Origin: Blastobasis lacticolella
Taxonomy: Eukaryota; Arthropoda; Insecta; Lepidoptera; Blastobasidae
Length of the DNA: 64,000 bases
Direction of reading: 5' to 3'
Assembly (NCBI GenBank): GCA_905147135.1
Contig: LR990050.1
Span: 18,040,001 to 18,104,000, forward strand
Under the pieces are notes generated by a model, which saw nothing but the letters and a program-made list of their open reading frames with translations, searched no databases and had not been told where the DNA came from. Of the stretch, positions 22,890-33,110 are shown one piece after another; positions within the stretch are counted from its first letter, which is position 1; the number at the start of each line of letters is the position of its first letter. A program made the translations under genes and the position numbers.

Positions 22890-23754
22890 TGTCACGGGTC
22901 GAATTGTTTTAGTTTGAAGTTTCATATCTGCGAATAATTAAATATGAAACACACGTACTTTCGCACTTTTTAGCACAATTTAGTCCTCCAATTCCCAACT
23001 AGATGGTGTTACTAGTCACGATTCATTTCTCTCGCATATTTTGTTTGTTTACCTACGTAATAAATCCGTTGCGAGGGTATTGTAGGTACTTGAGAAAAAA
23101 AGGGACGTTGGCATGGGCGGTGCGCATCAGACACTGGTGCAGGAATTACATTGAATTGTGTTAATATAACTCTATTACTGTTTCGCAACCAGAAGGACTT
23201 ACGTTTGAAATATTAATTAATTACCTATATGTGAGTGTGTTGAAGTGAAAGGCTACGGGGTAAGTGTTAATGCTCAATTTCGCGTATGTATTAGAATTGT
23301 AGTTAGAAAATGTATCGCGATGTACAGTAGTATACTTTGTTACAGCTTTAGGTCACGCCCTTGTAGACGTAGTCTAGCCTTTTAGCAGAGTCGTATGAGA
23401 ATTTGGAAGCGGGCTTTATGCGTTTGCCACCAGTAACAATTCATGTTATTACGAAGATCTATTAAGCGCAAGTAACTGGATGGCAATACGAGTGAACTAT
23501 TGAACACGGAGGTCGCAGTTCGAATCTGGTCATCGACATCACTTTTTGTTTATTTTTGTCCTATTTTATTTTCCGCCATAATGTTAGATTTAATGTTTTT
23601 GCATGATAGAATGTAGTGGCTTTTGTAATGTACGTTGCAGATCAGTAGATTGCAAGTAGAAATAAATCAGTCTTCTTTTCTTTCTTTCTTCAAGATCTTT
23701 AATTTCCACTTACACGGCCTCATAAAAGTACCCATCCACTTAAGGGTCATCACA
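22890..23754 (+). repeat. 5' LTR of element A
   Basis: 865 bp, TGTCACGGG at the start and CATCACA at the end. AATAAA at 23661-23666 is a candidate polyadenylation signal. A tRNA-B-box-like GTTCGAATCTG lies at 23518-23528. The promoter should lie in this LTR, but I could not fix a start site. Confidence 0.96.
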
Positions 23755-23755
23755 T

Positions 23756-23770
23756 TGGCGCTCAACGGGG
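23756..23770 (+). promoter_or_regulatory. Primer binding site of element A
   Basis: TGGCGCTCAACGGGG starts one base after the LTR. It resembles the tRNA-Lys1,2-type primer site TGGCGCCCAACGTGGGG as I remember it, with one substitution and one missing base. Assignment to tRNA-Lys is tentative. Confidence 0.65.
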
Positions 23771-24033
23771 AAAGGCGGAAATTGAAGGTCTCGTCGAATT
23801 TTGGTATATTTTTTTGTTAAAGTAGGGTCACCATACGATTGTAAATTTTTGGCCCGGTTAATACTTTATGTGTAATTGTTACTTTTGTTTACTATTAGTT
23901 ATAAATAAACATTAGTTATAGTATATTTAAAAGGTAAGTTTAGTCATAGTATATTTGTAGTAAGTATAGTATAGTGTAGGTTAGCAGTAGAAACTATCTT
24001 GGTATTTTGTAATCACTGTGAAATTTTGTAAAG

Positions 24034-25566
24034 ATGGCATTATCACGCAAAATGGATGTTAATGACTTGTTAAAAGATGAACTAGAGTTTGAGCTGGCTT
24101 GCCGTGGGGTCCACAAAATTTTAACGGTAGTTCCGATGAGAAAAATTCTAAGAGAAATTATTAATAGAGAATACTTAGGGGAGTCTTCAATTAAACTTAC
24201 AGTACCCAGGCCATGCATAGAAGATCCCTTGTCGCAAATTATACTATGCGAGACGAAATTGAATACGTTAACGGGGTTGTTGAGTGATCTGTCCTTGAGA
24301 CCAGACCGTTTAGCCATCAAGCGTATTATTTCTCGGTCGTTGCATTTACAATATCGTGTATCACTTATAATACCAGCGAACGAAGATATCGACCGTCATG
24401 CTAAACTGCACGCTGACGTCAAAGGCTGCTTTGAATCAGCATCGTCTTTAGAGGCAAAAGGGGATGAAGTTGAAAGTCAGGAGAACCTTTCCGAAAAAGA
24501 TAAAGAAGTTCTACATCAGTCCTTGGGTCCGGAAGCAATTAAAATCTTAGAAGGCATAGCGTTGGAGGAACAAGCAGGAACCATACAAATGAATTCGAAA
24601 GTTAACGAGGAATTATTATCGTTTGGAGTAGGCGAAAAGCGTAACCCGTTATCAAGGTCATCAACTATTGATAAAGAATTTTCCCATCGCAAGCTTATTC
24701 CTCTCAAAGATTGGGGAGTTAAATTTTCTGGTAAAGGAGGTATGAGCGTAAATGCTTTTTTGGAACGTATTGAAGAGTTAAAGGATGCGAGAAACGCTGA
24801 TGATCATGACTTATGGAGATATTCGATAGATCTATTCGAAGGTGATGCCCTGATTTGGTATAGAGCAAATAAAGAGTGTGCCAAGGATTGGAAAGATTTA
24901 GTCCAAATATTGACCATAACCTTTCAACGACCTTATTATCAAGATGAGCTTTTGGATGAAATTAAGAAGAGAACTCAAGCTAAGGAGGAGAACGTGTGCA
25001 TTTATCTCTCTGTGATGCAAAACATGTTTAACCGTTTACCTGAGAAGTTATCTGAATCTCAAAAACTAGCTATTTTACTAAGAAATATTCAGCCGTACTT
25101 TCAGCAAGCGGTTTGTCGAGATAACTTTGGTTCAGTTTCAGAGCTGACAAAGGTTTTAAGAATTCTCGATAGAACTAGATCGAACTGTGATAGATTTCAG
25201 GAACCACTCAATTCTTTGAATGTTTTGGAGCCAGATCTAGCTTATCAGGGTAGCACTCACATTGAGATCAATGCAATGTATAATAATGCATCAACAGCTA
25301 AAGGAATGTATAATTCGCAAAGGAACATTACAGACATGAAATGCTGGAACTGTAGAGCGTCCGGTCATACATTCAGAAATTGTTCTATACCTCGTCAAAG
25401 AATGTTCTGTTATAAGTGCGGTAAATTTGGTATAACAACCAAAAATTGTCCTTGCAAAAGGGGAAGGTTAGTCTCGGATGCACCTAACCAACCGTCGAGG
25501 AGCCAAAACACAAACCCGGGAAACGATCAAGAGGGAGGCATCAACTCTGCCGAATGCCTTCCGTAA
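24034..25566 (+). CDS. gag: Gag protein of element A
   Basis: A 510-residue structural protein expected to form the cytoplasmic virus-like particle and to package element RNA. The central part (about residues 221-365, from PLKDWGVKFSGKGG on) fits a retrotransposon Gag capsid domain. The C-terminus has a complete zinc knuckle, CWNCRASGHTFRNC (CX2CX4HX4C, Cys437 to Cys450). A second knuckle-like motif, Cys459 to Cys472, carries Ile467 where His is expected. The ATG at 24034 is the first long-frame start after the leader, in an AAGATGG context. The last 17 codons contain the heptamer GGGAAAC (25518-25524) in frame, where ribosomes probably shift to pol. The frame is intact. Confidence 0.95.
   Translation: MALSRKMDVNDLLKDELEFELACRGVHKILTVVPMRKILREIINREYLGESSIKLTVPRPCIEDPLSQIILCETKLNTLTGLLSDLSLRPDRLAIKRIISRSLHLQYRVSLIIPANEDIDRHAKLHADVKGCFESASSLEAKGDEVESQENLSEKDKEVLHQSLGPEAIKILEGIALEEQAGTIQMNSKVNEELLSFGVGEKRNPLSRSSTIDKEFSHRKLIPLKDWGVKFSGKGGMSVNAFLERIEELKDARNADDHDLWRYSIDLFEGDALIWYRANKECAKDWKDLVQILTITFQRPYYQDELLDEIKKRTQAKEENVCIYLSVMQNMFNRLPEKLSESQKLAILLRNIQPYFQQAVCRDNFGSVSELTKVLRILDRTRSNCDRFQEPLNSLNVLEPDLAYQGSTHIEINAMYNNASTAKGMYNSQRNITDMKCWNCRASGHTFRNCSIPRQRMFCYKCGKFGITTKNCPCKRGRLVSDAPNQPSRSQNTNPGNDQEGGINSAECLP
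25518..25562 (+). promoter_or_regulatory. Programmed -1 frameshift site, element A
   Basis: The heptamer G GGA AAC (25518-25524) lies exactly in the gag reading phase. After an 8-nt spacer, 25533-25541 pairs with 25554-25562 in a 9-bp stem (one G-U) over a 12-nt loop. The pol frame is -1 relative to gag and open through the whole heptamer. The stem includes the pol ATG at 25554, which therefore is probably not the true start of pol. Confidence 0.8.
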
Positions 25567-28500
25567 ATCTTAATAGAGAGGAATGGCAGACATGGTTGCA
25601 GACCATTTCCAATTTTTTTGCTACTGGGGAAATTTGTAATTTAGTAAAATCACATTCAGAGAATAGATATTTTGCCAAAATAAAAATCATGGATAACACT
25701 TTTTTTGGTCTTCTGGATACGGGTGCCACCGCCTCGGTCATATCTAGTGATTTCTGTGCTGAACTTACTGCAATGGGATTCTCAACGCAAGGAACGGCAC
25801 AGACGAAACTGTCTACAGCGGATGGCACACCCCACTGTATATCTACTGTCATGTGGTTGCCAATACAATTTTTAAAATCATATAAGGTGATTGAATTTTA
25901 TGTTATGAATCATTTGAAACATGACATATTATTAGGAATGAATTTTTTTGATGATTTTAATTTGTCCATTGCCGAGGCCAAAAGTAAAATTGGTGACATA
26001 CACGTTGGAGTACCATCAAATATGGAGCTTTCGGAGTTAGACATAAAAAAAGGAGCAGTAATATCGCGTATGGAATTATTACCTTGTCAAAGTAAAGCAC
26101 TTGAGGAAGTTATTGCCTCTATGGAAAATACCATTGGATCGGGTTTGGGTCGGACAAATTTAATAAGTCATCGAATTGACTCAGAAGATCACGAACCAGT
26201 TAATCAAAGGCAATATCCATTTTCGCCACATATAATGAAAGAATTGGAAACGGAAATTAACGATATGTTAAAGAACGATGTCATAGAACCCTCATATAGT
26301 TCTTGGCGCTCTCCGGTACTTTTAGTAAAAAAAGCTTCTGGCAAAAACCGATTATGTTTAGACAGCCGTCAGCTTAATAGGTTAACAAAGAAAGACTCAT
26401 ATCCACTTCCTCGAGTTACTGCCATTCTGGATAATTTAAAGAATGCACACTACCTGTCCACTCTTGATTTAAACTCGGCCTTTTGGCAGATTCCACTTGA
26501 AGAGGAAAGTAAGGAGAAAACAGCATTCGGTTTGCCAGGAAAGGGTTTATTTCAGTTTAAGGTTATGCCCTTTGGCTTAGTGAACGCTAGTCAGACGCAG
26601 CAGCGATTAATGGATAGGCTATTTCCGCCAGAATATGAAGGGAAAGTATTTACATATCTTGATGATATTGTAATTTGTACTAAAACTTTCGACGACCACA
26701 TAAATACATTGATTTGGGTAAGAGACCAACTCTTAAAGGCAGGTCTCACCATTAACATGGGGAAATGTAATTTTGCGAGGGGTTCCCTGAAATATCTGGG
26801 CTATATTGTGGACAGAGACGGTTTGAGGACCGATCCGGAAAAAGTTAGTGCCATTTTAAACTACCCAAAACCTCGTACATATACTGAACTTAAACGGTTT
26901 TTAGGTTTAGCTAGTTGGTACAGACGCTTTGTGGAGAAATTTGCTATGATAGCTGCGCCGTTACATGACTTGACAAAAGGAGGTAAGAAAGGTCGTGAGG
27001 TCAACTGGAACAAAGAAGCAGATACTGCCTTTCAAGCACTTAAAACGGCTTTAACAACAACCCCAGTTTTAAGTTGCCCTGATTTCTCGGCAAGTTTTAC
27101 CATACAGTGCGATGCTTCAAACAAAGGTACAGGAGCAGTGCTGACTCAATTTATTGGAGGCACGGAAAAACCAGTTGCCTTCACGAGTCGAAAACTTACG
27201 GATAGAGAGACTAAATATTCGACCTCTGAGAGGGAACTTCTTAGCGTCATTCATGCGATTGATCAATTCAGACCGTATATCGAAGGTACTCATTTCAAAG
27301 TAATTACTGACCATAGCGCTTTACAGTGGCTTTATAAAACGAAAGATCCGCACGGTAGACTAGCGCGATGGGCTATGAGATTGCAACAATTCGATTATGA
27401 AGTCATATATCGAAGGGGCAAAGATAATGTGGTACCTGACGCCTTATCCAGAGCGGTGGAAGAGCATGAAATAAATGTCATTGAAATAAAAAATGAAGAT
27501 AAGGATGAATGGTACAGAGCGCAAGAAGAAATGGTCTTAAGTGGTAAATGTGGTGCAGATTTAGTTATTGATCATGGCATATTATGGAAATATTTAAAAT
27601 TAAAACAATTCCCTGATGAAAATGATTCGTGGAAATTGGCAGTACCCGAAAAATTAAGGACAATAGTTTTACGGGAATGTCACGATATTCCAACATCAAG
27701 TCATTTTGGAGTCAAAAAAACAATCAATCGGGTGCGCCAGAAATACTACTGGCCGAATTTAATAAAGGACGCAAAAGAATACGTTAGACAATGTGAAACT
27801 TGCGCGAAACATAAAATGTCACAGTTGCCTCCGCAGGGACTAATGGGCAAGCACAGAGAAGTTGAAGAGCCCTTTCAAGTTGTATCAATGGACTTAATGG
27901 GACCTTTTCCTCGTTCTAAGTTAGGTAATACAATGCTTCTAGTTATTGCTTGTTGGTTTAGCAAGTTTGTATTACTCTTTCCGTTAAAAAATGGCAAGGC
28001 ATCTAATATAACAAAAATTGTAGAGGAAGAGCTCTTTTTGATGTTTGGCACTCCAAAGATAATTATCTGCGATAATGGGAAACAATTTGTGGCCTCTCAA
28101 TTCAAAGAGCTCGTTAATTCATATAACTCTGAAATTTGGTACACTCCCTATTATCATCCGCAGTCCAATCCCACTGAAAGGGTTAATCGTGTGATAGGAA
28201 CAGCGATAGCATCGTATGTAGAGGACAACCACAAAGAATGGGACAGGTACTTGCCTCATGTAGGCCACGCCATCAGAACTGCTGTCCACGAAGTGACTGG
28301 AAAAACTCCGTCATATCTAGTCTTTGGTAAAGAGACGTGTTGTAAAAACAAGCCGGGACCTAGGTTTGAAGAAAAAGAGCCGCTTAATGTTAATAGAAAC
28401 AATTTTGAAAATCGGATCCAAGAAAGATTACACGTATATGAAGATGTTAGGGCTAGACTAAAAAAGGCTCATGAAGTTAACAGCAGGAATTATAATAAAC

Positions 28501-28715
28501 GGAGACGTACCTGCACATACGAAACTGGAAATTTAGTTTGGAAAAGAACCAAACCACTTTCAAATGCAAACAAGCAATTTATGGCAAAGTTATCACCGAA
28601 ATATGAAAAGGCCGTTATAACTGAAAAGATATCCACGGATGTTTATAAATTGAAGAGTTTGAGAGGTAAAGATCTCGGTAAATGGCATGCAGTTGATCTA
28701 AAAAGGATTGCATGA
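25554..28715 (+). CDS. pol: Pol polyprotein of element A
   Basis: 1053 residues from the first ATG, probably made as a Gag-Pol fusion by -1 frameshifting. Domains in order: aspartic protease with D55TGA; reverse transcriptase with YLDD at 368-371; RNase H with Asp520 in CDASNKGTGAVL; integrase zinc-binding HHCC (His710, His717, Cys747, Cys750) and catalytic Asp780, Asp840, Glu875. The C-terminal region after integrase has a worn GPF/Y-like segment (LSPKYEKAVI); no clear chromodomain. Protease, RT-RNase H, integrase order defines Ty3/gypsy. No stop or frameshift is seen, so the enzyme set could be active. Confidence 0.97.
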   Translation: MPSVNLNREEWQTWLQTISNFFATGEICNLVKSHSENRYFAKIKIMDNTFFGLLDTGATASVISSDFCAELTAMGFSTQGTAQTKLSTADGTPHCISTVMWLPIQFLKSYKVIEFYVMNHLKHDILLGMNFFDDFNLSIAEAKSKIGDIHVGVPSNMELSELDIKKGAVISRMELLPCQSKALEEVIASMENTIGSGLGRTNLISHRIDSEDHEPVNQRQYPFSPHIMKELETEINDMLKNDVIEPSYSSWRSPVLLVKKASGKNRLCLDSRQLNRLTKKDSYPLPRVTAILDNLKNAHYLSTLDLNSAFWQIPLEEESKEKTAFGLPGKGLFQFKVMPFGLVNASQTQQRLMDRLFPPEYEGKVFTYLDDIVICTKTFDDHINTLIWVRDQLLKAGLTINMGKCNFARGSLKYLGYIVDRDGLRTDPEKVSAILNYPKPRTYTELKRFLGLASWYRRFVEKFAMIAAPLHDLTKGGKKGREVNWNKEADTAFQALKTALTTTPVLSCPDFSASFTIQCDASNKGTGAVLTQFIGGTEKPVAFTSRKLTDRETKYSTSERELLSVIHAIDQFRPYIEGTHFKVITDHSALQWLYKTKDPHGRLARWAMRLQQFDYEVIYRRGKDNVVPDALSRAVEEHEINVIEIKNEDKDEWYRAQEEMVLSGKCGADLVIDHGILWKYLKLKQFPDENDSWKLAVPEKLRTIVLRECHDIPTSSHFGVKKTINRVRQKYYWPNLIKDAKEYVRQCETCAKHKMSQLPPQGLMGKHREVEEPFQVVSMDLMGPFPRSKLGNTMLLVIACWFSKFVLLFPLKNGKASNITKIVEEELFLMFGTPKIIICDNGKQFVASQFKELVNSYNSEIWYTPYYHPQSNPTERVNRVIGTAIASYVEDNHKEWDRYLPHVGHAIRTAVHEVTGKTPSYLVFGKETCCKNKPGPRFEEKEPLNVNRNNFENRIQERLHVYEDVRARLKKAHEVNSRNYNKRRRTCTYETGNLVWKRTKPLSNANKQFMAKLSPKYEKAVITEKISTDVYKLKSLRGKDLGKWHAVDLKRIA

Positions 28716-28719
28716 AATT

Positions 28720-28750
28720 AAAAAAAGAATCAGGCTGGGATTCTTTTTTT
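28720..28750 (+). other. Hairpin after pol
   Basis: AAAAAAAGAATC at 28720-28731 pairs with 28739-28750 over a 7-nt loop, five bases after the pol stop and before the purine tract. Role unknown. Confidence 0.6.
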
Positions 28751-28753
28751 TTT

Positions 28754-28769
28754 CGAGGAGAGGGGATAT
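28754..28769 (+). promoter_or_regulatory. Polypurine tract of element A
   Basis: CGAGGAGAGGGGATAT directly precedes the 3' LTR, the usual plus-strand primer position. Confidence 0.85.
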
Positions 28770-29634
28770 TGTCACGGGTCGAATTGTTTTAGTTTGAAGT
28801 TTCATATCTGCGAATAATTAAATATGAAACACACGTACTTTCGCACTTTTTAGCACAATTTAGTCCTCCAATTCCCAACTAGATGGTGTTACTAGTCACG
28901 ATTCATTTCTCTCGCATATTTTGTTTGTTTACCTACGTAATAAATCCGTTGCGAGGGTATTGTAGGTACTTGAGAAAAAAAGGGACGTTGGCATGGGCGG
29001 TGCGCATCAGACACTGGTGCAGGAATTACATTGAATTGTGTTAATATAACTCTATTACTGTTTCGCAACCAGAAGGACTTACGTTTGAAATATTAATTAA
29101 TTACCTATATGTGAGTGTGTTGAAGTGAAAGGCTACGGGGTAAGTGTTAATGCTCAATTTCGCGTATGTATTAGAATTGTAGTTAGAAAATGTATCGCGA
29201 TGTACAGTAGTATACTTTGTTACAGCTTTAGGTCACGCCCTTGTAGACGTAGTCTAGCCTTTTAGCAGAGTCGTATGAGAATTTGGAAGCGGGCTTTATG
29301 CGTTTGCCACCAGTAACAATTCATGTTATTACGAAGATCTATTAAGCGCAAGTAACTGGATGGCAATACGAGTGAACTATTGAACACGGAGGTCGCAGTT
29401 CGAATCTGGTCATCGACATCACTTTTTGTTTATTTTTGTCCTATTTTATTTTCCGCCATAATGTTAGATTTAATGTTTTTGCATGATAGAATGTAGTGGC
29501 TTTTGTAATGTACGTTGCAGATCAGTAGATTGCAAGTAGAAATAAATCAGTCTTCTTTTCTTTCTTTCTTCAAGATCTTTAATTTCCACTTACACGGCCT
29601 CATAAAAGTACCCATCCACTTAAGGGTCATCACA
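28770..29634 (+). repeat. 3' LTR of element A
   Basis: 865 bp matching 22890-23754 throughout on line-by-line reading. Carries AATAAA at 29541-29546. Followed by the AGTG duplication. Confidence 0.96.
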
Positions 29635-29638
29635 AGTG

Positions 29639-30497
29639 TAAGACATATTACGCCCAGTTTCAACGAACTGTCGACAAACCGTCTGCGCTACTGACATTGT
29701 ATTAACAGAATTGTAGGAAATCACGCATTAATAGCTTGGGTTACTTCTGATGCTGTTAATCTGATTAGCTCACATTTTTTACCGGTATCGGCTCGTTGAA
29801 TATCGAACTCGATGGTTATACATCAAAATCTAGCCAACGAACAAAAACAAAAGAGATTACCTAACTAGAAACCAGCCATTCAACCTTTCATCAACTCGGC
29901 TCGCTTGCGTCAATATCAGGGACATTCCAGCAGAAAGGTTGATTCAGGGTTGATTGTATCACTAAGTAAATCTCTTTGTAAAGTCGGGAATTAATCTCCA
30001 ATCTTTCTCAAGTCAATTATTTCGGGGTCCGGTCGCGACGGAGCTTCGGTAACTGCCACCGCGGGCGAGTGCGGTTTCATTACGGCGATATTGACGAATG
30101 CTTCACTGGGGTCTGTGAGCCTGGTATTTGAATGCTACGTGGATGTTTTCAATTTTATTCAAGTTTCACTAGTGGTTTCTAGCTTTCTAGCTTAGTATTT
30201 TGGTCTTAACTGATAACGAGTATTTCAAATATACATACGACTTGATACCAGGAGTTTCCGAGAGCCAATTAAAAAGAAAAAATAGTTGAATTAATTGTAA
30301 CAGATGGTGTTGCTTGGACATGATTCTCAAATATGAATCAAAACGAGACCGTTGGATGCATAAAAATTTAGTTTTTTTGCTTTTTCTTTTCAGAACTAAG
30401 TATCTCTTCACGAAACACCGTTCCGAGTACCAAATTCGATACTTGAAAATCATGTTGTAGCAGAGCCATATAGTAATGCCTATCTTCACTTTTTACT
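29639..30497. other. No recognisable feature
   Basis: Right flank of element A; a 100-codon minus frame (30489-30187) has no motif. Confidence 0.45.
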
Positions 30498-30600
30498 TTA
30501 ATAATAATAAATAAATATGCTTGGACATATTCACACAGCGCCATTTAGCCTCAAAGTATGCAAAGCGTGTGTTATGGGTGTTAGATAGTTACAATGTTTT
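30498..30600 (-). repeat. SINE family 2 tail, antisense
   Basis: ATTCACACAGCGCCATTTAG and the following sequence match the complement of the 3' part of the SINE at 4958-5225. The tRNA-like head is missing. Confidence 0.65.
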
Positions 30601-32794
30601 TTTTATGTATTTATCTGAAAATCCCCCATTGAATTAAATAGAGTCCTATTTACACAAACATCCACCACGACACATTATGTCATAATCCATAGGTATATAC
30701 AAAGACACTGTCTGTTTCTGTCAGTCTTCTTGTCTATTATATGTTGTAATTGTATTATATTTATGTCTTTTTGTATTTCTTGTATCTTTTTCAATATTGT
30801 GGTGTTGTTGTGTGGGTCAATAAATGTGTGATAATGTTCTCTCTTTCTATTTTTGATCGATAACAACTACTGTACTGTGTTAAACTATCGCGGTTATTAT
30901 CAAATAATTTAAAAGTCAATGTACGGATTCATACTGTGTATCTTGGTTAACGAGATGGTAGTCACGCGAGAGAGATCGTGAAAAGTCAATAGTAGAAACC
31001 AAATATATTGGCAATTGCGGACGTTGTCCTCTCTTTTGGAACTAATGAGTAAATGGTCATACCATATGATATATAAATAATCGAATTCGTTAAAATTAGA
31101 TTTCAGTTTTGTATTTTTCATATAATTTTCATGCAGTGAACATTTTATTAAATTGACCCCCATCTGCTAGTCATTAGAAAAGAAGTTAGTCAGTAATCCA
31201 CTAAAACGGTTTTTTTACTTTTACTTTTTCAAATAAGATCTACGTAAAATGTTGACAAATATGACCCTTTGAAGTATTACAACAATCGCTCTGACCACAT
31301 ACAAATCAGTTCCGAACGGGAGGTCAACGACCGCTATTGCCAATATATTTGGCACCAACTAAAGCTAGCTCTCGATTTTTGTTAAGGAAAGCGAAAAACA
31401 AACAACACACATTCTAGCACGACAAAACCCGTCATGCTACAGGCAAGGCCGCTAAAAGAAATACCCCGCGGAAGAAGCTAATTGTTTATAAACAAACAGC
31501 TGAGAGACAGGGCCGTAACAAGATCATGTTGTGGCCCGTCGCGTCCGATCAACGTCGAATGCGACAGTCGATGTGTTCCTATTTGTACACGTGACACGTA
31601 ACCGGAGCCGAAGGGACCTTTTCAAAAATTATGATCTGCCGTTATGGCGCGTGCGGCGGAATTTTATCCCACCATTCGCGCGTGCCAGACGGGGGCAGGG
31701 CGGTAGTTAGGCGGTGGGCCAGGGTCGGGTTGGGATTGGTTTTTTCTGTTGGCGGGCGCCTAGTTTCTGTTCGGACTGCCTTTTGCCGAGAATTTCGCAC
31801 AGGATTTGATAAACGCAGAGTTTTCGGGAGGATGAGGGCTAGGGAGCTCATAAAGTTGTGCCCATGCATAGGAGCTCTATATTAAAGGTAGTAGGTACAT
31901 CCATCTCGTAGGGAACCTGTTATGAGAAAAGAAGAAAATAAAAAATAAAGCCGCAGTTATTAAATGCTCATTTGTTCATTAAATATTTTTTGTGAATTTA
32001 AAAGATCCATAATTTATTACAAGAATTTAAGCAATTACCGCAGTCCTTACACCGCCCCTGTTTCCTACACAATTTGTTGGACTTTTAAATATTCACATAT
32101 AACGTGCCGTGTGCTTAATATATTCCTCATCTACATAATGTAATATTTTCCACGAAGCACCCGCAAAACGTTACGTTGTGGTCTTATTTTACCTTACGTG
32201 TGGTTGGAAGGTATGGTTTTAGGCAGAACGTTAAGGCTGAAGGAAATTATGTGCAATCTCTCTCTAGACTTGCTAGCCGCCGTGTTCTATCTCTTCAAAT
32301 AAAAATAAATGTAGATTAAATTGAAGGTAGATTAGCTAAAACTCGCTAAAATCGTCCAGCGTTTTAACTCCGCGATCTCCAATCCGCCTGCCAAGCGGAT
32401 AGTGACAAAATCGTCCCTCAATGAGGAAGAGGCAGATTTGGGCAAAAATTGGTTTGTGTGATAGGGTCTCAATAATAGTGTAAAAAATGTATGAGGTAGT
32501 CGATATATCATAACAATGCTATACATATACCATAAAAATAAATCCGTAAGTAACTCAAGCGTAATTAAAAATCAAAAGGTAAATGTTAAGCTTTTTAAAT
32601 AAGTATAAAATGGTAAATAATCCATTCGAAATTCATTGAAAAACGATACCAACTTACTAATCACAATGTTAAGTCTACTCAGCTGATTCCTCTCAAGTGT
32701 CAATGACCTCTCTCGTTAATTACGGGCTTACAGGTTACCTTACATACACAAGTAATTTAATTTAAGGGACTTTGTTATAAATTATGTGTAAAAA
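30601..32794. other. Unassigned; GC-rich stretch 31495-31870
   Basis: 31495-31870 is G+C-rich and holds overlapping frames on both strands (31631-31885 plus, 31869-31642 minus) with no family motif. It could be a conserved regulatory stretch or an unrecognised exon. 32345-32440 is a piece of the TGATGATG-tailed repeat. Confidence 0.4.
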
Positions 32795-33110
32795 GCGTCG
32801 GTAGCGGGGCGGTTGAGTATCCAACTCGTAAGCGAAAGGTAAAGGGTTAAATTCCGCTGCGGCCATGTACTAATAACTCTGTTCTGAGTTATGTACATTA
32901 GATAAAAATATCGTGAAGAAACATGCACATTCAGGCGACTGGTCAGTGGCGGACGGCGTCAGATTCTCCTGTTCAAAAGCGTCACGGAGGTCAGGCGGCA
33001 GTCGCTGCACTGGAATTACCTGACCTGCTGAATTCTGCATCATGGTCAAGGCGGACCCTGGGCACTCGAGCGCGAGAGCACAACCGCGACATTAACGCCA
33101 AGATAATGAT
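32795..33110 (+). repeat. SINE family 1
   Basis: Head GCGTCGGTAGCGGGGCGGTT with a worn B-box, then the body ending ACAACCGCGACATTAACGCC. No internal insertion. Confidence 0.85.

Larger units (their letters stand above)
22890..29634 (+). mobile_element. Complete Ty3/gypsy LTR retrotransposon (element A)
   Basis: A 6745-bp element flanked by the 4-bp target duplication AGTG (22886-22889 and 29635-29638). Two 865-bp LTRs look identical on reading. The order is LTR, primer site, leader, gag, pol (protease, reverse transcriptase, RNase H, integrase), purine tract, LTR. No env frame is present. Gag and pol are both open and overlap by 13 nt, with pol in the -1 frame. Identical LTRs and open frames indicate a recent insertion. 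Clade not assigned. Confidence 0.97.

Noticed and set aside
25554..25556. ATG as the true start of element A pol
   Set aside because: It lies inside the stem of the frameshift module and the pol frame is open upstream to the heptamer, so fusion to Gag is more likely.
28716..28769. env gene in element A (errantivirus-type)
   Set aside because: Only 54 bp separate pol from the 3' LTR, so there is no room for a third frame.
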